A stretch of 38,949 bases of DNA, from contig JAPWUB010000001.1 of NCBI GenBank assembly GCA_028275745.1, positions 1 through 38,949 of the forward strand. Reading direction: 5' to 3'. This DNA comes from Desulfurococcales archaeon (GTDB taxonomy: Archaea; Thermoproteota; Thermoprotei_A; Sulfolobales; Ignisphaeraceae). The position numbers and the translations under genes were made by a program. The notes under the pieces were generated by a model. It ran no database searches and had not been told where the DNA came from. It was given only the letters and a program-made list of their open reading frames with translations. Shown in pieces: positions 24,878 to 33,801 of the stretch (position 1 is its first letter; every line of letters starts with the position of its first letter).

Positions 24878-25058
24878 AAACTTGTTCTTATTCATTTCTT
24901 ATCATTAATTAAAACCAATCTTCAAGTTTAATGATCAACAAAAATAATGTTGTATGTAGAGGTGATTATGAGAGCAAATATTGGTTCTAGTAATTGTTGG
25001 CCATTGTGTAAATGCATGGATCCTTTATTGAATTCTTTGCTTTTATGTGTGTCTAAGG

Positions 25059-26306
25059 TTAGATGATCCAGCTCTTTAAATACTTCATTTGCTCCTCTGT
25101 TAAACTATCTATTTCAATGCCCATAGATTTTAATTTTAGTTCAGCGATATGTGTATCTATCTCCTTAGGCACATTATAGACTCTTTTTTCTAAGGTGCTT
25201 CTATTCTTCACAATATATCTAACTGCTAGTGCTTGGTTTGCAAAACTCATGTCCATTACCTCGCTTGGATGTCCTTCTGCACACACCAAGTTTACTAGTC
25301 TGCCTTGAGCTAAGAGGTAGAGTTTTCTTCCGTTAGGCATAAGATACTCTGTTACGCAGTTGCGTAACTCTCTTTTTGCAATAGCAATTGATTCAAGTTC
25401 TCGTACATTTATCTCAACATCAAAGTGTCCGGCATTGGCAAGTATTGCTCCGTCTTTCATCTTCTCAAAATGTTTTCTCGTAATCACATTAATGTTTCCT
25501 GTTGCCGTAATGAATATATCCCCTATCTCAGCAGCTTTATCCATCTTCATAACCTCGAATCCGTCCATAACAGCTTCTAGAGCTCTTATCGGATCGACTT
25601 CAGCCACTATAACTCTTGCACCCATTCCTCTTGCCCTCCACGCTATTCCTCTCCCAACCCATCCATAGCCTGCAACAACAACAACTTTACCTGCTATTAA
25701 TGTATTTGTCGCTCTCATAATTCCATCTAGCGTACTTTGACCCGTACCGTATCTGTTGTCAAACATGAACTTTGTAAGAGCATTGTTCACAGCAATGACT
25801 GGGTACTTTAAGATGCCTTGCTGCTCCATAGCCTTTAACCTTATGACACCTGTTGTTGTCTCTTCAGTTCCACCCCACACTTTTTCAGCTATTTCCGTTG
25901 CTTGCGAATGTAAATATGCATGGAAATCTCCACCATCATCTATAACAACATGTGGTTCAGATTTTGCAATGGTTTTTATCGCATCGAAGTACTCTTCCAT
26001 TGTTTCGCCACGCCATGCATAGACATGAACTCCTTCCATAGCTAATGCGGCTGCAACATCGTCTTGGGTTGATAGAGGATTGCTAGCCGCAAGCCACACC
26101 TCTGCACCTCCACGCATTAATGTCTCAACAAGTACTGCTGTTTCTTTAGTTACATGTAGTACTGCCGCGACTCTTACTCCTTTTAATGGTTTCTCTTCCT
26201 CAAACTCCTTGGCTATGAGGTTTAATACCGGCATGTGGCGTTGTGCCCACTCTATTTGAATCCTTCCTTTTTCAGCTAGTGAAAGATCTTTTACTCTAAA
26301 GTTCAT
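25059..26306 (-). CDS. ahcY: Adenosylhomocysteinase
   Basis: 415 aa. The substrate domain has [25 protein letters not shown] and the [15 protein letters not shown] loop. The NAD domain has [21 protein letters not shown], and the family's [19 protein letters not shown] lies near the end. It splits S-adenosylhomocysteine into adenosine and homocysteine, which relieves product inhibition of the many SAM methyltransferases encoded here (flpA, Trm1, Taw3, Trm-G10-like). I choose ATG 26306: it has GGTG upstream, and TATA TTTTTAAATT at 26353-26344 puts the transcript start near 26322. The upstream in-frame codon at 26345 is inside that element. Confidence 0.95.
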   Translation of the reverse strand: MNFRVKDLSLAEKGRIQIEWAQRHMPVLNLIAKEFEEEKPLKGVRVAAVLHVTKETAVLVETLMRGGAEVWLAASNPLSTQDDVAAALAMEGVHVYAWRGETMEEYFDAIKTIAKSEPHVVIDDGGDFHAYLHSQATEIAEKVWGGTEETTTGVIRLKAMEQQGILKYPVIAVNNALTKFMFDNRYGTGQSTLDGIMRATNTLIAGKVVVVAGYGWVGRGIAWRARGMGARVIVAEVDPIRALEAVMDGFEVMKMDKAAEIGDIFITATGNINVITRKHFEKMKDGAILANAGHFDVEINVRELESIAIAKRELRNCVTEYLMPNGRKLYLLAQGRLVNLVCAEGHPSEVMDMSFANQALAVRYIVKNRSTLEKRVYNVPKEIDTHIAELKLKSMGIEIDSLTEEQMKYLKSWII

Positions 26307-26437
26307 GCCTTTACACCTAACTATTATGATATGAAGAATGAGCAATTTAAAAAGTGATACTGATTATGTAATATGTAACAACTGTGTAATCCATAGTACT
26401 TTAGCTTGGGAATAGTATTGTTAGATGGGGTGATCAG

Positions 26438-27019
26438 ATGCAGTGTAGGGCTATAATACTGCTAACGGGGATGCCGGGAGCAGGCAAAAGTGTGTTTGCA
26501 GAAGTAGCTAGAAGAAGTGGGTTTTCAGTAATTTCGCTTGGTGATGTAATTAGAGAAGAGGTTCGTAAACGTGGCTTAGAGCCCACACTTGAAAATGCTC
26601 TTAGGGTTGCAAATGAGCTGAGAGAGAAAATGGGGAAGGAAGCTGTAGCTAAGATTGCTTTACCTAAAGTTTTAGAAAGCTGTAAAAGCAGTTGCATAGT
26701 TATTGTTGATGGTATTCGAAGCATTGAAGAGGTTGAAACAATTAAGAGAGGTGTTAGTGTAAAGGAATACTTAATTGTGGCAGTACACGCCTCACCCAGA
26801 ACTAGATTTCAACGCATTCTTAATAGAGGTCGCCAAGGAGATCCTAGAGATTTTGAGGAGTTCAAAAAGAGGGATTTTGAGGAACTATCATGGGGGTTAG
26901 GAGCCGTGATAGCTTTAGCAGATGTGATTCTTATAAATGAGGATACTATTGAAAAGTTTAAACTAGAGGTAGAGAAATTCCTAACTATGGTGTATAACAA
27001 ATGGTGTACATCAGAATAG
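26438..27019 (+). CDS. UPF0200 P-loop nucleotide kinase-like protein
   Basis: 193 aa. Walker A GMPGAGKS at 11-18, then SVISLGDVIREEVRKRGLEPT, a kinase-lid-like RILNRGRQGDPRDF, and VIVDGIRS as the Walker B-like strand. It resembles adenylate/dephospho-CoA kinases. The substrate is unknown; the experimentally supported archaeal dephospho-CoA kinase that I know belongs to a different family. Its last 19 bases overlap the UPF0201 gene, a pairing recurrent in archaea. Confidence 0.87.
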   Translation: MQCRAIILLTGMPGAGKSVFAEVARRSGFSVISLGDVIREEVRKRGLEPTLENALRVANELREKMGKEAVAKIALPKVLESCKSSCIVIVDGIRSIEEVETIKRGVSVKEYLIVAVHASPRTRFQRILNRGRQGDPRDFEEFKKRDFEELSWGLGAVIALADVILINEDTIEKFKLEVEKFLTMVYNKWCTSE

Positions 27020-27441
27020 AAGCTGAAGTGAGACCAACAGAAGACATAGAAAAGGTGTTGAAAGCTCTAAAGAATATATTCACATTCAAGAACTTCAAAG
27101 TTGAGGAGTTGGGTAACGAAAGGAAGCTCATTATTATAGAAGAGAGCAGCATTGGCGCATTGAGTAAGATGTATGATGGGTTAAGAAGACAAAGGATACT
27201 TGATACCTCTAGAAATATATTTCTTAAGAATTTACGAGGAGACACAATTGAAATTCGCTTACATAAGCAAGCAGCATATCAAGGTATAATCAGTTTTGTT
27301 GATTCGGATGCTGAAAGCCCTCTGGGATCTATCTACGTTATCATATCAAGCAAAAACATTAATGCATTGATTGATTGGTTGGCGCCCAAAACAGCACATG
27401 GAAAACCTTTGTGGGAATTACCGATGCCCACAGATGTGTAG
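27001..27441 (+). CDS. UPF0201 protein (predicted RNA-binding, COG1325)
   Basis: 146 aa. IRIEAEVRPTEDIEKVLKAL at the start and SPLGSIYVIISS with IDWLAPKTAHGKP at the end match UPF0201, listed in COGs as a predicted exosome-linked RNA-binding protein. There is no biochemical assignment. It overlaps the UPF0200 frame, so translation is likely coupled. It ends 13 bases from the convergent RNase Z gene. Confidence 0.87.
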   Translation: MVYIRIEAEVRPTEDIEKVLKALKNIFTFKNFKVEELGNERKLIIIEESSIGALSKMYDGLRRQRILDTSRNIFLKNLRGDTIEIRLHKQAAYQGIISFVDSDAESPLGSIYVIISSKNINALIDWLAPKTAHGKPLWELPMPTDV

Positions 27442-27454
27442 TAACGTAGCGGCC

Positions 27455-28285
27455 TTAGTCATATCTGCAGTTGATTCTATCTAAAACCATTGTGGATAAA
27501 TCCTCGGCAAGAATTATATCGCCTGAAAACACCTTTCTAGCTCTTGAAATATAGTCCTTCAACTGACTTTCGCGATACCTTGCACTTACATGCGTAAGTA
27601 TAAGCACTTGCGAGCCAATCTCATTGGCTAAAAAGGCAGCATCCGCTACTGTGGCATGGTGTTTTTCTCTTGCCTTGGATATATCGTGCGGATAGTCAAG
27701 AAAGGATGCCTCATGAATTAGTATGCAAGGGCGCAACATTTTTAATGCCTTGATGCAGTCTTCTAGACATATGCCATCGCCAGAGTAGAAGAGTGAAACG
27801 TTGTTTTTGTTTGTATTCTTAGCTTCAATGTAAACCCCATATGTTTCAATGTCGCCATGGTACATACGGATAAACTTTGCCTTTAGTTTCTCTAATTCAA
27901 TAAAATCTGTTTCAATGTCATCTTTAGTACTTATTGATATGCACTCAATTAAATGGTTTTGTATTTTAAATTTGGTTAAAATTTCATCGCATATATCCTT
28001 AGGTGCGTATACGGTCAAAATTTTTCCAGATATGTTCTGTGTAGTGATTTTTAGTAAGAAGCTGTCAAGAAGGGGTTGAAGCCCGTAAACATGGTCCCCA
28101 TGTTTATGTGTTATCATGACGTATCTAAGTTTAAGCACATCAACACCAACTTGCTGTAACCTGATCTGGGTTCCTTCACCACAATCAAGTAGTGTGTAGA
28201 CATGGTCTACATGAAGGAGGATACTTGAGGTATATCGCTTAGGTGTAGGACTTGACGCACCAGTGCCTAAAAATACTAGTTTCAT
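27455..28285 (-). CDS. rnz: Ribonuclease Z
   Basis: 276 aa. The metallo-beta-lactamase motif HKHGDH is at 60-65, with GTGASSPTPKR at the N-terminus, SGDGICLEDC, HEASFLDYP and LTHVSARY supplying the later zinc ligands. It cleaves pre-tRNA 3' trailers just after the discriminator. tRNA-His here lacks an encoded CCA and is its natural kind of substrate; the four tRNAs with encoded CCA may be processed differently. Its start overlaps the upstream methyltransferase gene by four bases. Confidence 0.95.
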   Translation of the reverse strand: MKLVFLGTGASSPTPKRYTSSILLHVDHVYTLLDCGEGTQIRLQQVGVDVLKLRYVMITHKHGDHVYGLQPLLDSFLLKITTQNISGKILTVYAPKDICDEILTKFKIQNHLIECISISTKDDIETDFIELEKLKAKFIRMYHGDIETYGVYIEAKNTNKNNVSLFYSGDGICLEDCIKALKMLRPCILIHEASFLDYPHDISKAREKHHATVADAAFLANEIGSQVLILTHVSARYRESQLKDYISRARKVFSGDIILAEDLSTMVLDRINCRYD

Positions 28286-29310
28286 GTTTTCACAGCCACA
28301 TAGATAATTCTAGTTAGTGATCCGTGTACCATATTTAGGTGCTTTTCAGCAACACTGAATCCATAATCACTAAGAAGTGCGTCAACGTAGTCTTCAAATT
28401 CTATTGGAATGGCGAATACCATTCGTTTCTTACTCCTTAAGGTATTTGCGGCATTACTTATAAAACCCTCAATTAATTTCTTTAGACTTGAACCTCTGGG
28501 AATGCTTTGTCTACCATATGGGGGGTCGGTTACAATAGCATCAATACTTAGAGACTTCAAAAAAGTCTTTGCGGCATCAGCGAGAAGCACCTCAGCAAAA
28601 TTAGTACAATTAAAGAATTCAATATTCTTCTTTGCGCATAGCACCATATTTGAGTCTAGATCGCTGCACAGCGCCTTTATATTCATGTTGCAGGCCTCTA
28701 ATACGATTCCTCCAACGCCGCAGAAAGGATCGAGCATTATCTGTGTGCCATCTGACGGTATTTGAGCCAAATTTACTAATGCGCGTGCTAAGTAAGGCTT
28801 CATTGTTCCAGGTCTATAGCAAGGTCTTTTATGGGGTTCTCTTGCATCAAACTTTATTTTTCTTCTCCTATACAAAACTTTGTATGCTATAACAATACTG
28901 TTCACAGAAGCGATCTTGACAATATTCTGACATCTTTTATTAAAGCTTATTCCAAAATCTTGCAGGAAGGCCGTTAAGGCTTCTATCAATTCTTTTTTTC
29001 CAAATCCTCGTATCGCATCGAGTTGAACACATAAATCCTTATAGTTATTTTCACTCTTTAAGGACTTAATAAAATCAAAAACAGCATCTTCTTCTATCAC
29101 ATCAATAAGTTCCCCTACTTCAATAACTAGAGATGTTCGTTCATATACTTTAGGCACGTCTTTAGCAGTAATATCTACGAATACAAATTCATCAAATTTG
29201 TCAAGAATTCTTGCAATAGGCACGTCAGCTACGAGTACTGACCTTAGTTCAGAGTATGCTATAGAGGGAAGTTCGTTGCTTAACCTAAACACAAAAACAC
29301 TTTTTTTCAT
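28282..29310 (-). CDS. tRNA (guanine10-N2)-methyltransferase-like (Trm-G10/Trm11)
   Basis: 342 aa. N-terminal THUMP/ferredoxin-like part (about 1-150). The Rossmann methyltransferase has LDPFCGVGGIVLEACNM near 190 and the catalytic TDPPYGR motif near 258. The family dimethylates G10 of tRNA. The strongest evidence is THUMP followed by D-P-P-Y; the exact position modified is inference. Overlaps rnz by four bases, so tRNA modification and 3' maturation are co-expressed, and prs is 24 bases upstream. Confidence 0.87.
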   Translation of the reverse strand: MKKSVFVFRLSNELPSIAYSELRSVLVADVPIARILDKFDEFVFVDITAKDVPKVYERTSLVIEVGELIDVIEEDAVFDFIKSLKSENNYKDLCVQLDAIRGFGKKELIEALTAFLQDFGISFNKRCQNIVKIASVNSIVIAYKVLYRRRKIKFDAREPHKRPCYRPGTMKPYLARALVNLAQIPSDGTQIMLDPFCGVGGIVLEACNMNIKALCSDLDSNMVLCAKKNIEFFNCTNFAEVLLADAAKTFLKSLSIDAIVTDPPYGRQSIPRGSSLKKLIEGFISNAANTLRSKKRMVFAIPIEFEDYVDALLSDYGFSVAEKHLNMVHGSLTRIIYVAVKT

Positions 29311-29334
29311 TGTGTATCCTCGTACCTATTTAGC

Positions 29335-30222
29335 TTATATCATCTCATTCAACTCTTTACAGAGAAGCTCACCAACATCTATAACACGTATCCATGGCGG
29401 TAATTTTTCTGGATGCCTAATACTATTTGATGTAATTAGCATATCCAAACCTACATTGCTCAATGTCTCTATAGTCTTTTCAGATATTAATGCGTGTGTT
29501 ACAATTGCATATACTTTGTTCGCCTCTAATTTACGTAGTATTTGTGTTGCTTTGGCAATTGTGCCTCCAGTACTAATTATATCGTCTACTATGGCAACAT
29601 TCATTCCCTTTACATTCAATTCGCGTGGAGTTACTGTAATTTCACCAGTTGTTCTGTCCCTATACTTCTCTAAATAGTCAAATGCTACTTTCTTCTTCTC
29701 AGCCAATACTTGAGCACGATGTATAGCGCCCTTGTCAGGAGATAGAACAAAATCTATGTTAATTTCAGCTTTTTCGACTAAATATGCATGAGGAAGCACG
29801 TTCCTAATGTTAAGCCCTAAAATTTCTGGTATTTTAATTGAGTGAATATCCAAAGTTAAAATCTTCTTGATTTTGTATAGCTTTAATGGCATGTAAAGAG
29901 CTTTCACACTTATAGGTTCTCCCTCCAGAAACCTTTTATCTTGGCGAGCATAGGCCATATATGTTATTACGAGGTTTACCTCATGTACGTCTAAACCGTT
30001 CAATGCTTCAAGTGCTAAATAAAGTTCAACAAGTTTTCTATCTTGATCTGGATAAATTGATTGCACAACAGTTACAGGAGGTACAGGCTTAGCTAATATT
30101 CTCAGGTATTGTTCCCCATCAGGAAACCTCTTGTATTGTACTTCAATAGGTGTTGCCGCGCATGTGCGTTGTAGGCTTTCTATTAACGATTGTGGCACTC
30201 CAGATAACGCTAATATTGACAT
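29335..30222 (-). CDS. prs: Ribose-phosphate pyrophosphokinase
   Basis: 295 aa. KRFPDGEQYLRI near the N-terminus, YMAYARQDKRFLEGEPISVKAL (the catalytic flexible-loop region), TLDIHSIKIPEILG and the PRPP-binding AIVDDIISTGGTIAKA are all present. It makes PRPP from ribose-5-phosphate and ATP for nucleotide, His and Trp synthesis. Somewhat shorter than bacterial enzymes, normal for archaeal class I-like forms. Start preceded by GGTGGTGA. First gene of the prs-Trm-G10-like-rnz run. Confidence 0.95.
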   Translation of the reverse strand: MSILALSGVPQSLIESLQRTCAATPIEVQYKRFPDGEQYLRILAKPVPPVTVVQSIYPDQDRKLVELYLALEALNGLDVHEVNLVITYMAYARQDKRFLEGEPISVKALYMPLKLYKIKKILTLDIHSIKIPEILGLNIRNVLPHAYLVEKAEINIDFVLSPDKGAIHRAQVLAEKKKVAFDYLEKYRDRTTGEITVTPRELNVKGMNVAIVDDIISTGGTIAKATQILRKLEANKVYAIVTHALISEKTIETLSNVGLDMLITSNSIRHPEKLPPWIRVIDVGELLCKELNEMI

Positions 30223-30350
30223 GTTTCACCACCTTTTTATCGATTTTCAAAAAAGATTTTTACAACAGAATTTCTTCTTAATAACTGCTTCAAATTAATG
30301 AGATAGATTAAGCTTAAAGAAAATGGCTTCTTCATTAGGATGAGCGAATA

Positions 30351-31238
30351 ATGGTAGAGCACCAAACATATGCTCTTTCCTCAATAACATTACAAAATGT
30401 AGAGAAAGTTCCACTAGCTTTTTGCGCTCCTGGAGGTTTAGCAATAAGTTTAAACTTTATTGAATGTCCTCTTCAGTGCGAAGAATGTCCCTGGGAAGCA
30501 CATTTATCTCGTAAAAGTGCTGTAACATTAAACATAGACCATGCTCAAATATTGAATTTTATTCATAAGTTCTCCCCCGATGTTGTGATACTTCATGGAG
30601 GCGAACCATATATCCAGAGAAATGTGAAGAAACTTATAGAGACCCTCCGCAAGCATTTTCACTCCTGTATAGGCATTAAGGCGAACATTCCATTCGTTTT
30701 TTCATCGCTAAACAACTTTAATGAAGTTCTACAGCATATTGATCTAATTCTTTTTGAAGTTACAGATAGAATTGTTGAACATTATTTAATAAAGGAAAAT
30801 GATTTGAAAATCGTTAGGAGCTTCTTAGAAAAACTTCGTGATTATGGAAAGCAAATAGAGTTTGTAGCTGTAATCAAAAAAGAGAACTCTATCAATTCAA
30901 TGGTTGAGTTCGTTTCTTCATTAAGTGAAACTCTTAGAAGGTTTTTGATTCCATTTAACATAATATTTTCAGAAAATATTTCCTTTGATAAAAAGATCAA
31001 CGTTGTTGACAGCATTCGCAAACTCTCTGTGATTGTTCAAGCACCTCTAGAGCCTTCCACTGAGCTAGCATCAACATTCTGCGTCTCATGCAGAAACCCC
31101 ATCATTGTTAGACAAGGAGGGGTTTTAATTAAGAGCGCTGTAGATCAAGGGAAATGTAAGTACTGTGGCTTTAGATATACCAATATGAGACCCGCTAAGA
31201 GGATTATGAAGAGACCTATAGAGTTGCAGTTAATGTAG
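30351..31238 (+). CDS. Radical SAM protein with C-terminal zinc knuckles
   Basis: 295 aa. The radical-SAM cluster motif C39-x3-C43-x2-C46 is present (ECPLQCEECPW), as is HGGEP, the motif-2 Gly region, near residue 80. The middle is the partial barrel. The C-terminus has a second metal site, C244-x2-C247 and C269-x2-C272 (CVSCRNP, CKYCGFRY), of zinc-ribbon type. It resembles pyruvate-formate-lyase-activase-like and AmmeMemoRadiSam relatives, but I cannot name a substrate. It stands alone, transcribed divergently from prs. AGGATGAG precedes the ATG. Confidence 0.83.
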   Translation: MVEHQTYALSSITLQNVEKVPLAFCAPGGLAISLNFIECPLQCEECPWEAHLSRKSAVTLNIDHAQILNFIHKFSPDVVILHGGEPYIQRNVKKLIETLRKHFHSCIGIKANIPFVFSSLNNFNEVLQHIDLILFEVTDRIVEHYLIKENDLKIVRSFLEKLRDYGKQIEFVAVIKKENSINSMVEFVSSLSETLRRFLIPFNIIFSENISFDKKINVVDSIRKLSVIVQAPLEPSTELASTFCVSCRNPIIVRQGGVLIKSAVDQGKCKYCGFRYTNMRPAKRIMKRPIELQLM

Positions 31239-31292
31239 ATGCGGCTGATATTTTCAATTGCTTCAAGGATCATAAAAAAGTTTTGTTTAGAC

Positions 31293-33431
31293 TTAAACCC
31301 CAAAGAGTATCAATGGGACTATTACACTTGACGATACTGCCATAACCTTAATCATGATGTTTATTGCAGGTCCTGCAGCATCCTTTAAGGGATCTCCAAC
31401 AGTATCCCCTACAACAGTTGCTTTATGGGTTTCAGTACCCTTTCCGCCTAAGTTTCCAGCTTCAACATACTTCTTGGCGTTATCCCATGTGTTTCCAACA
31501 TTTCCTTGGAATAGCCCTAGTAGGAGTCCCGAAGCTATGGAGCCTAGTAGTACTCCTCCCAGCAATGCTCCTGCAGGACGCCAATCACCTGATAAAGGCC
31601 CTATCAATGCTAGTACTATTGGTGTCAGTAGTGCTAGTAATCCCGGTGCAATGAGTCTTCTAAGTGCATAGTATGTAACTATCTGCACTGCTCTTTCATA
31701 GTCGGGTCTTTCCTTCCATTCGAGTATGCCTGGTTTTTCTTTGAATTGCCTCCTTATCTCATCTACAAGTCTTCCAGCAGCAGCGGTTACTGCCTGTATA
31801 ATCATGGCAACAAATAGTGCCACCATTACAACTCCTATTATTATTCCTCCTATGAAGTATGGAGCTAGATTTGGATTACCAGCATTAAATATGGTCTGCA
31901 TTACTTCCTCAACTTTCATTCCGCTTCGCATTGCCAATACGCTTGCAAAGCTGAATAGCAGTGCTAATGCTGTTAATGCTGCTGATCCTATTGCATAGCC
32001 CTTGGATATAGACTTCATTGTATTTCCTGCAGAGTCTAGCAGATCAGCCTTTGACCTTATTTCTTCTCCATAGCCCGCTTGTTCAGCTAAACCTGCTACA
32101 TTGTCAACTATGGGTCCGTATGCATCAGCAGAGACTATTACTGGTGATACAGAGAGCATTCCAGTACCTGCAAGAGCTGCTGAGTATATTCCTGCAAGTA
32201 AAGGCTCTGATGCGCTCAAACTTGAGCCAACTATGTAAGCACCTATAGTTGCTAATGCTATGGCTATGCTCGGTGCGAAGGTGCTGTAGAACCCCATGGA
32301 CAAGCCGCTTAGTATCGTAAGTGCAGGTCCGAATTGTGAGCTTCTTGCAACAATTTTAACTGGTGTGTACTGTGGTGAGGTGAAGTAATCTGATGTAAAG
32401 CCCACTACTGCGCCAGCTACAAGACCCAGTATGCTAACAATCAGAGCTGGCATTGCTGTCGGTATGCTTAGTGCCGTTATACCGGCATTTACTGCAGCAG
32501 TTAGCAGTATTGCGAGTGTTGAGGTTAAAGTAAGGGTTCTGCCTGGGTGTTCCGAGGGTGAGACTGCTACGAATTGTGATGTGATTAATGTTGTTAAGAG
32601 TGCTACTGCTGAGAAGAGAACTGGGTAAGCTATTAGTGTGGCGTTGTTGATCATTGCGGCTATAACCATTGGGGCTATCATCCCCTCTACATATGATTCA
32701 AAGAGGTCTGCACCCATTCCTGCGCAGTCGCCTACATTGTCGCCTACATTGTCAGCGATAACCCCTGGATTTCTTGGGTCATCTTCTGGGATGCCTACTT
32801 CTACCTTTCCAACTAGATCTGCTCCTATATCAGCTGCTTTGGTGTATATTCCTCCTCCAACTCTAGCGAATAGAGCAGCTGTGCTAGCGCCAAATGCGTA
32901 GCTAAGAAGTATGGTTGTGGCTCTAGCAGGATCTGAAAATCCGTTGAATGCGATGAAGAGTCCTGCAGTTCCTAGTAAACCTATGCCGCCTACAAGAAAT
33001 CCTGTTACAGAGCCTCCCCTGAATGCTAAGGTTAGAGCAGATCTTAGACCCTTCTTATTCAATGCGTTGAGAACCCTAATATTAGTTAGTACAGCTGTAT
33101 ACATTCCGACAATGCTTACAGTAGCAGAGCTCAGACCTCCCAGCAAATAGGCTAAACCCATGTATAGCACTGTACTGTTGCCTAATACAGCTCCTAGTAT
33201 CATTAAAATTGCAGCAATTATAGATATTATTGAGAGAATAATTGTGTACTGAGCTCTAATATACGCAAGAGCAGCGCTTCGAATATATTCATGAATTTGA
33301 TAAGCTCGTTTTGCTTCATCAGTTGATGTGTCAATTTTAGTTCGGAGAATGCTTAGGATCACTGTAATAACATAGATTACGCCAAGCACTCCACTGACCA
33401 CACCAAGCACCATGCTAGTCTCCAATATCAT
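31293..33431 (-). CDS. hppA: Membrane-bound pyrophosphatase, K+-independent type
   Basis: 712 aa with about 16 transmembrane helices. Substrate loops include DIGADLVGKVEVGIPEDDPR, DNVGDNVGDCAGMGAD and the C-terminal GDTVGDPLKDAAGPAIN. The motif GNTMKSISKGYAIGSAAL has Lys at the site where K+-dependent enzymes have Ala, and Ser rather than Gly three residues on. That matches the K+-independent, proton-pumping class. It couples hydrolysis of pyrophosphate, a by-product of PRPP-using and polymerase reactions, to ion export. No partner genes adjacent. Confidence 0.95.
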   Translation of the reverse strand: MILETSMVLGVVSGVLGVIYVITVILSILRTKIDTSTDEAKRAYQIHEYIRSAALAYIRAQYTIILSIISIIAAILMILGAVLGNSTVLYMGLAYLLGGLSSATVSIVGMYTAVLTNIRVLNALNKKGLRSALTLAFRGGSVTGFLVGGIGLLGTAGLFIAFNGFSDPARATTILLSYAFGASTAALFARVGGGIYTKAADIGADLVGKVEVGIPEDDPRNPGVIADNVGDNVGDCAGMGADLFESYVEGMIAPMVIAAMINNATLIAYPVLFSAVALLTTLITSQFVAVSPSEHPGRTLTLTSTLAILLTAAVNAGITALSIPTAMPALIVSILGLVAGAVVGFTSDYFTSPQYTPVKIVARSSQFGPALTILSGLSMGFYSTFAPSIAIALATIGAYIVGSSLSASEPLLAGIYSAALAGTGMLSVSPVIVSADAYGPIVDNVAGLAEQAGYGEEIRSKADLLDSAGNTMKSISKGYAIGSAALTALALLFSFASVLAMRSGMKVEEVMQTIFNAGNPNLAPYFIGGIIIGVVMVALFVAMIIQAVTAAAGRLVDEIRRQFKEKPGILEWKERPDYERAVQIVTYYALRRLIAPGLLALLTPIVLALIGPLSGDWRPAGALLGGVLLGSIASGLLLGLFQGNVGNTWDNAKKYVEAGNLGGKGTETHKATVVGDTVGDPLKDAAGPAINIMIKVMAVSSSVIVPLILFGV

Positions 33432-33640
33432 GACATGATCACCTTTTCCTTTGGTACCTACATCTCAATTGCTAAGAGAAATAAATATTATAAAATTTAA
33501 AAAATTTGTGTATTTTACGTATTTATGCTGGAATAAATGCGTATAAAGTAGTATTGAAAAACAGCTACACTCTTCTTATGCAGAGGCATAATATTTTAGT
33601 ACCGCGCTATACGAGTAAATATTAACATGAGCAGGTATCA

Positions 33641-33718
33641 GGGCCCGTAGCTCAGCCAGGACAGAGCGCCGGCCTGCGGAGCCGGTGGTCCGGGGTTCAA
33701 ATCCCCGCGGGCCCGCCA
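33641..33718 (+). tRNA. tRNA-Arg (GCG), CCA encoded
   Basis: Acceptor GGGCCCG pairs with CGGGCCC, discriminator G33715, encoded CCA 33716-33718. The anticodon stem CCGGC/GCCGG holds loop CTGCGGA with GCG at 33676-33678. T arm CGGGG-TTCAAAT-CCCCG. No intron. It reads CGC and CGT codons. Confidence 0.96.
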
Positions 33719-33801
33719 CAAGCTAAGCGCAATAAATATTGGTGTAATCCATGCAATTAGTGTTGCAATGAAGACTTATTACTCTCTTTCAATGTAGTGT
33801 T

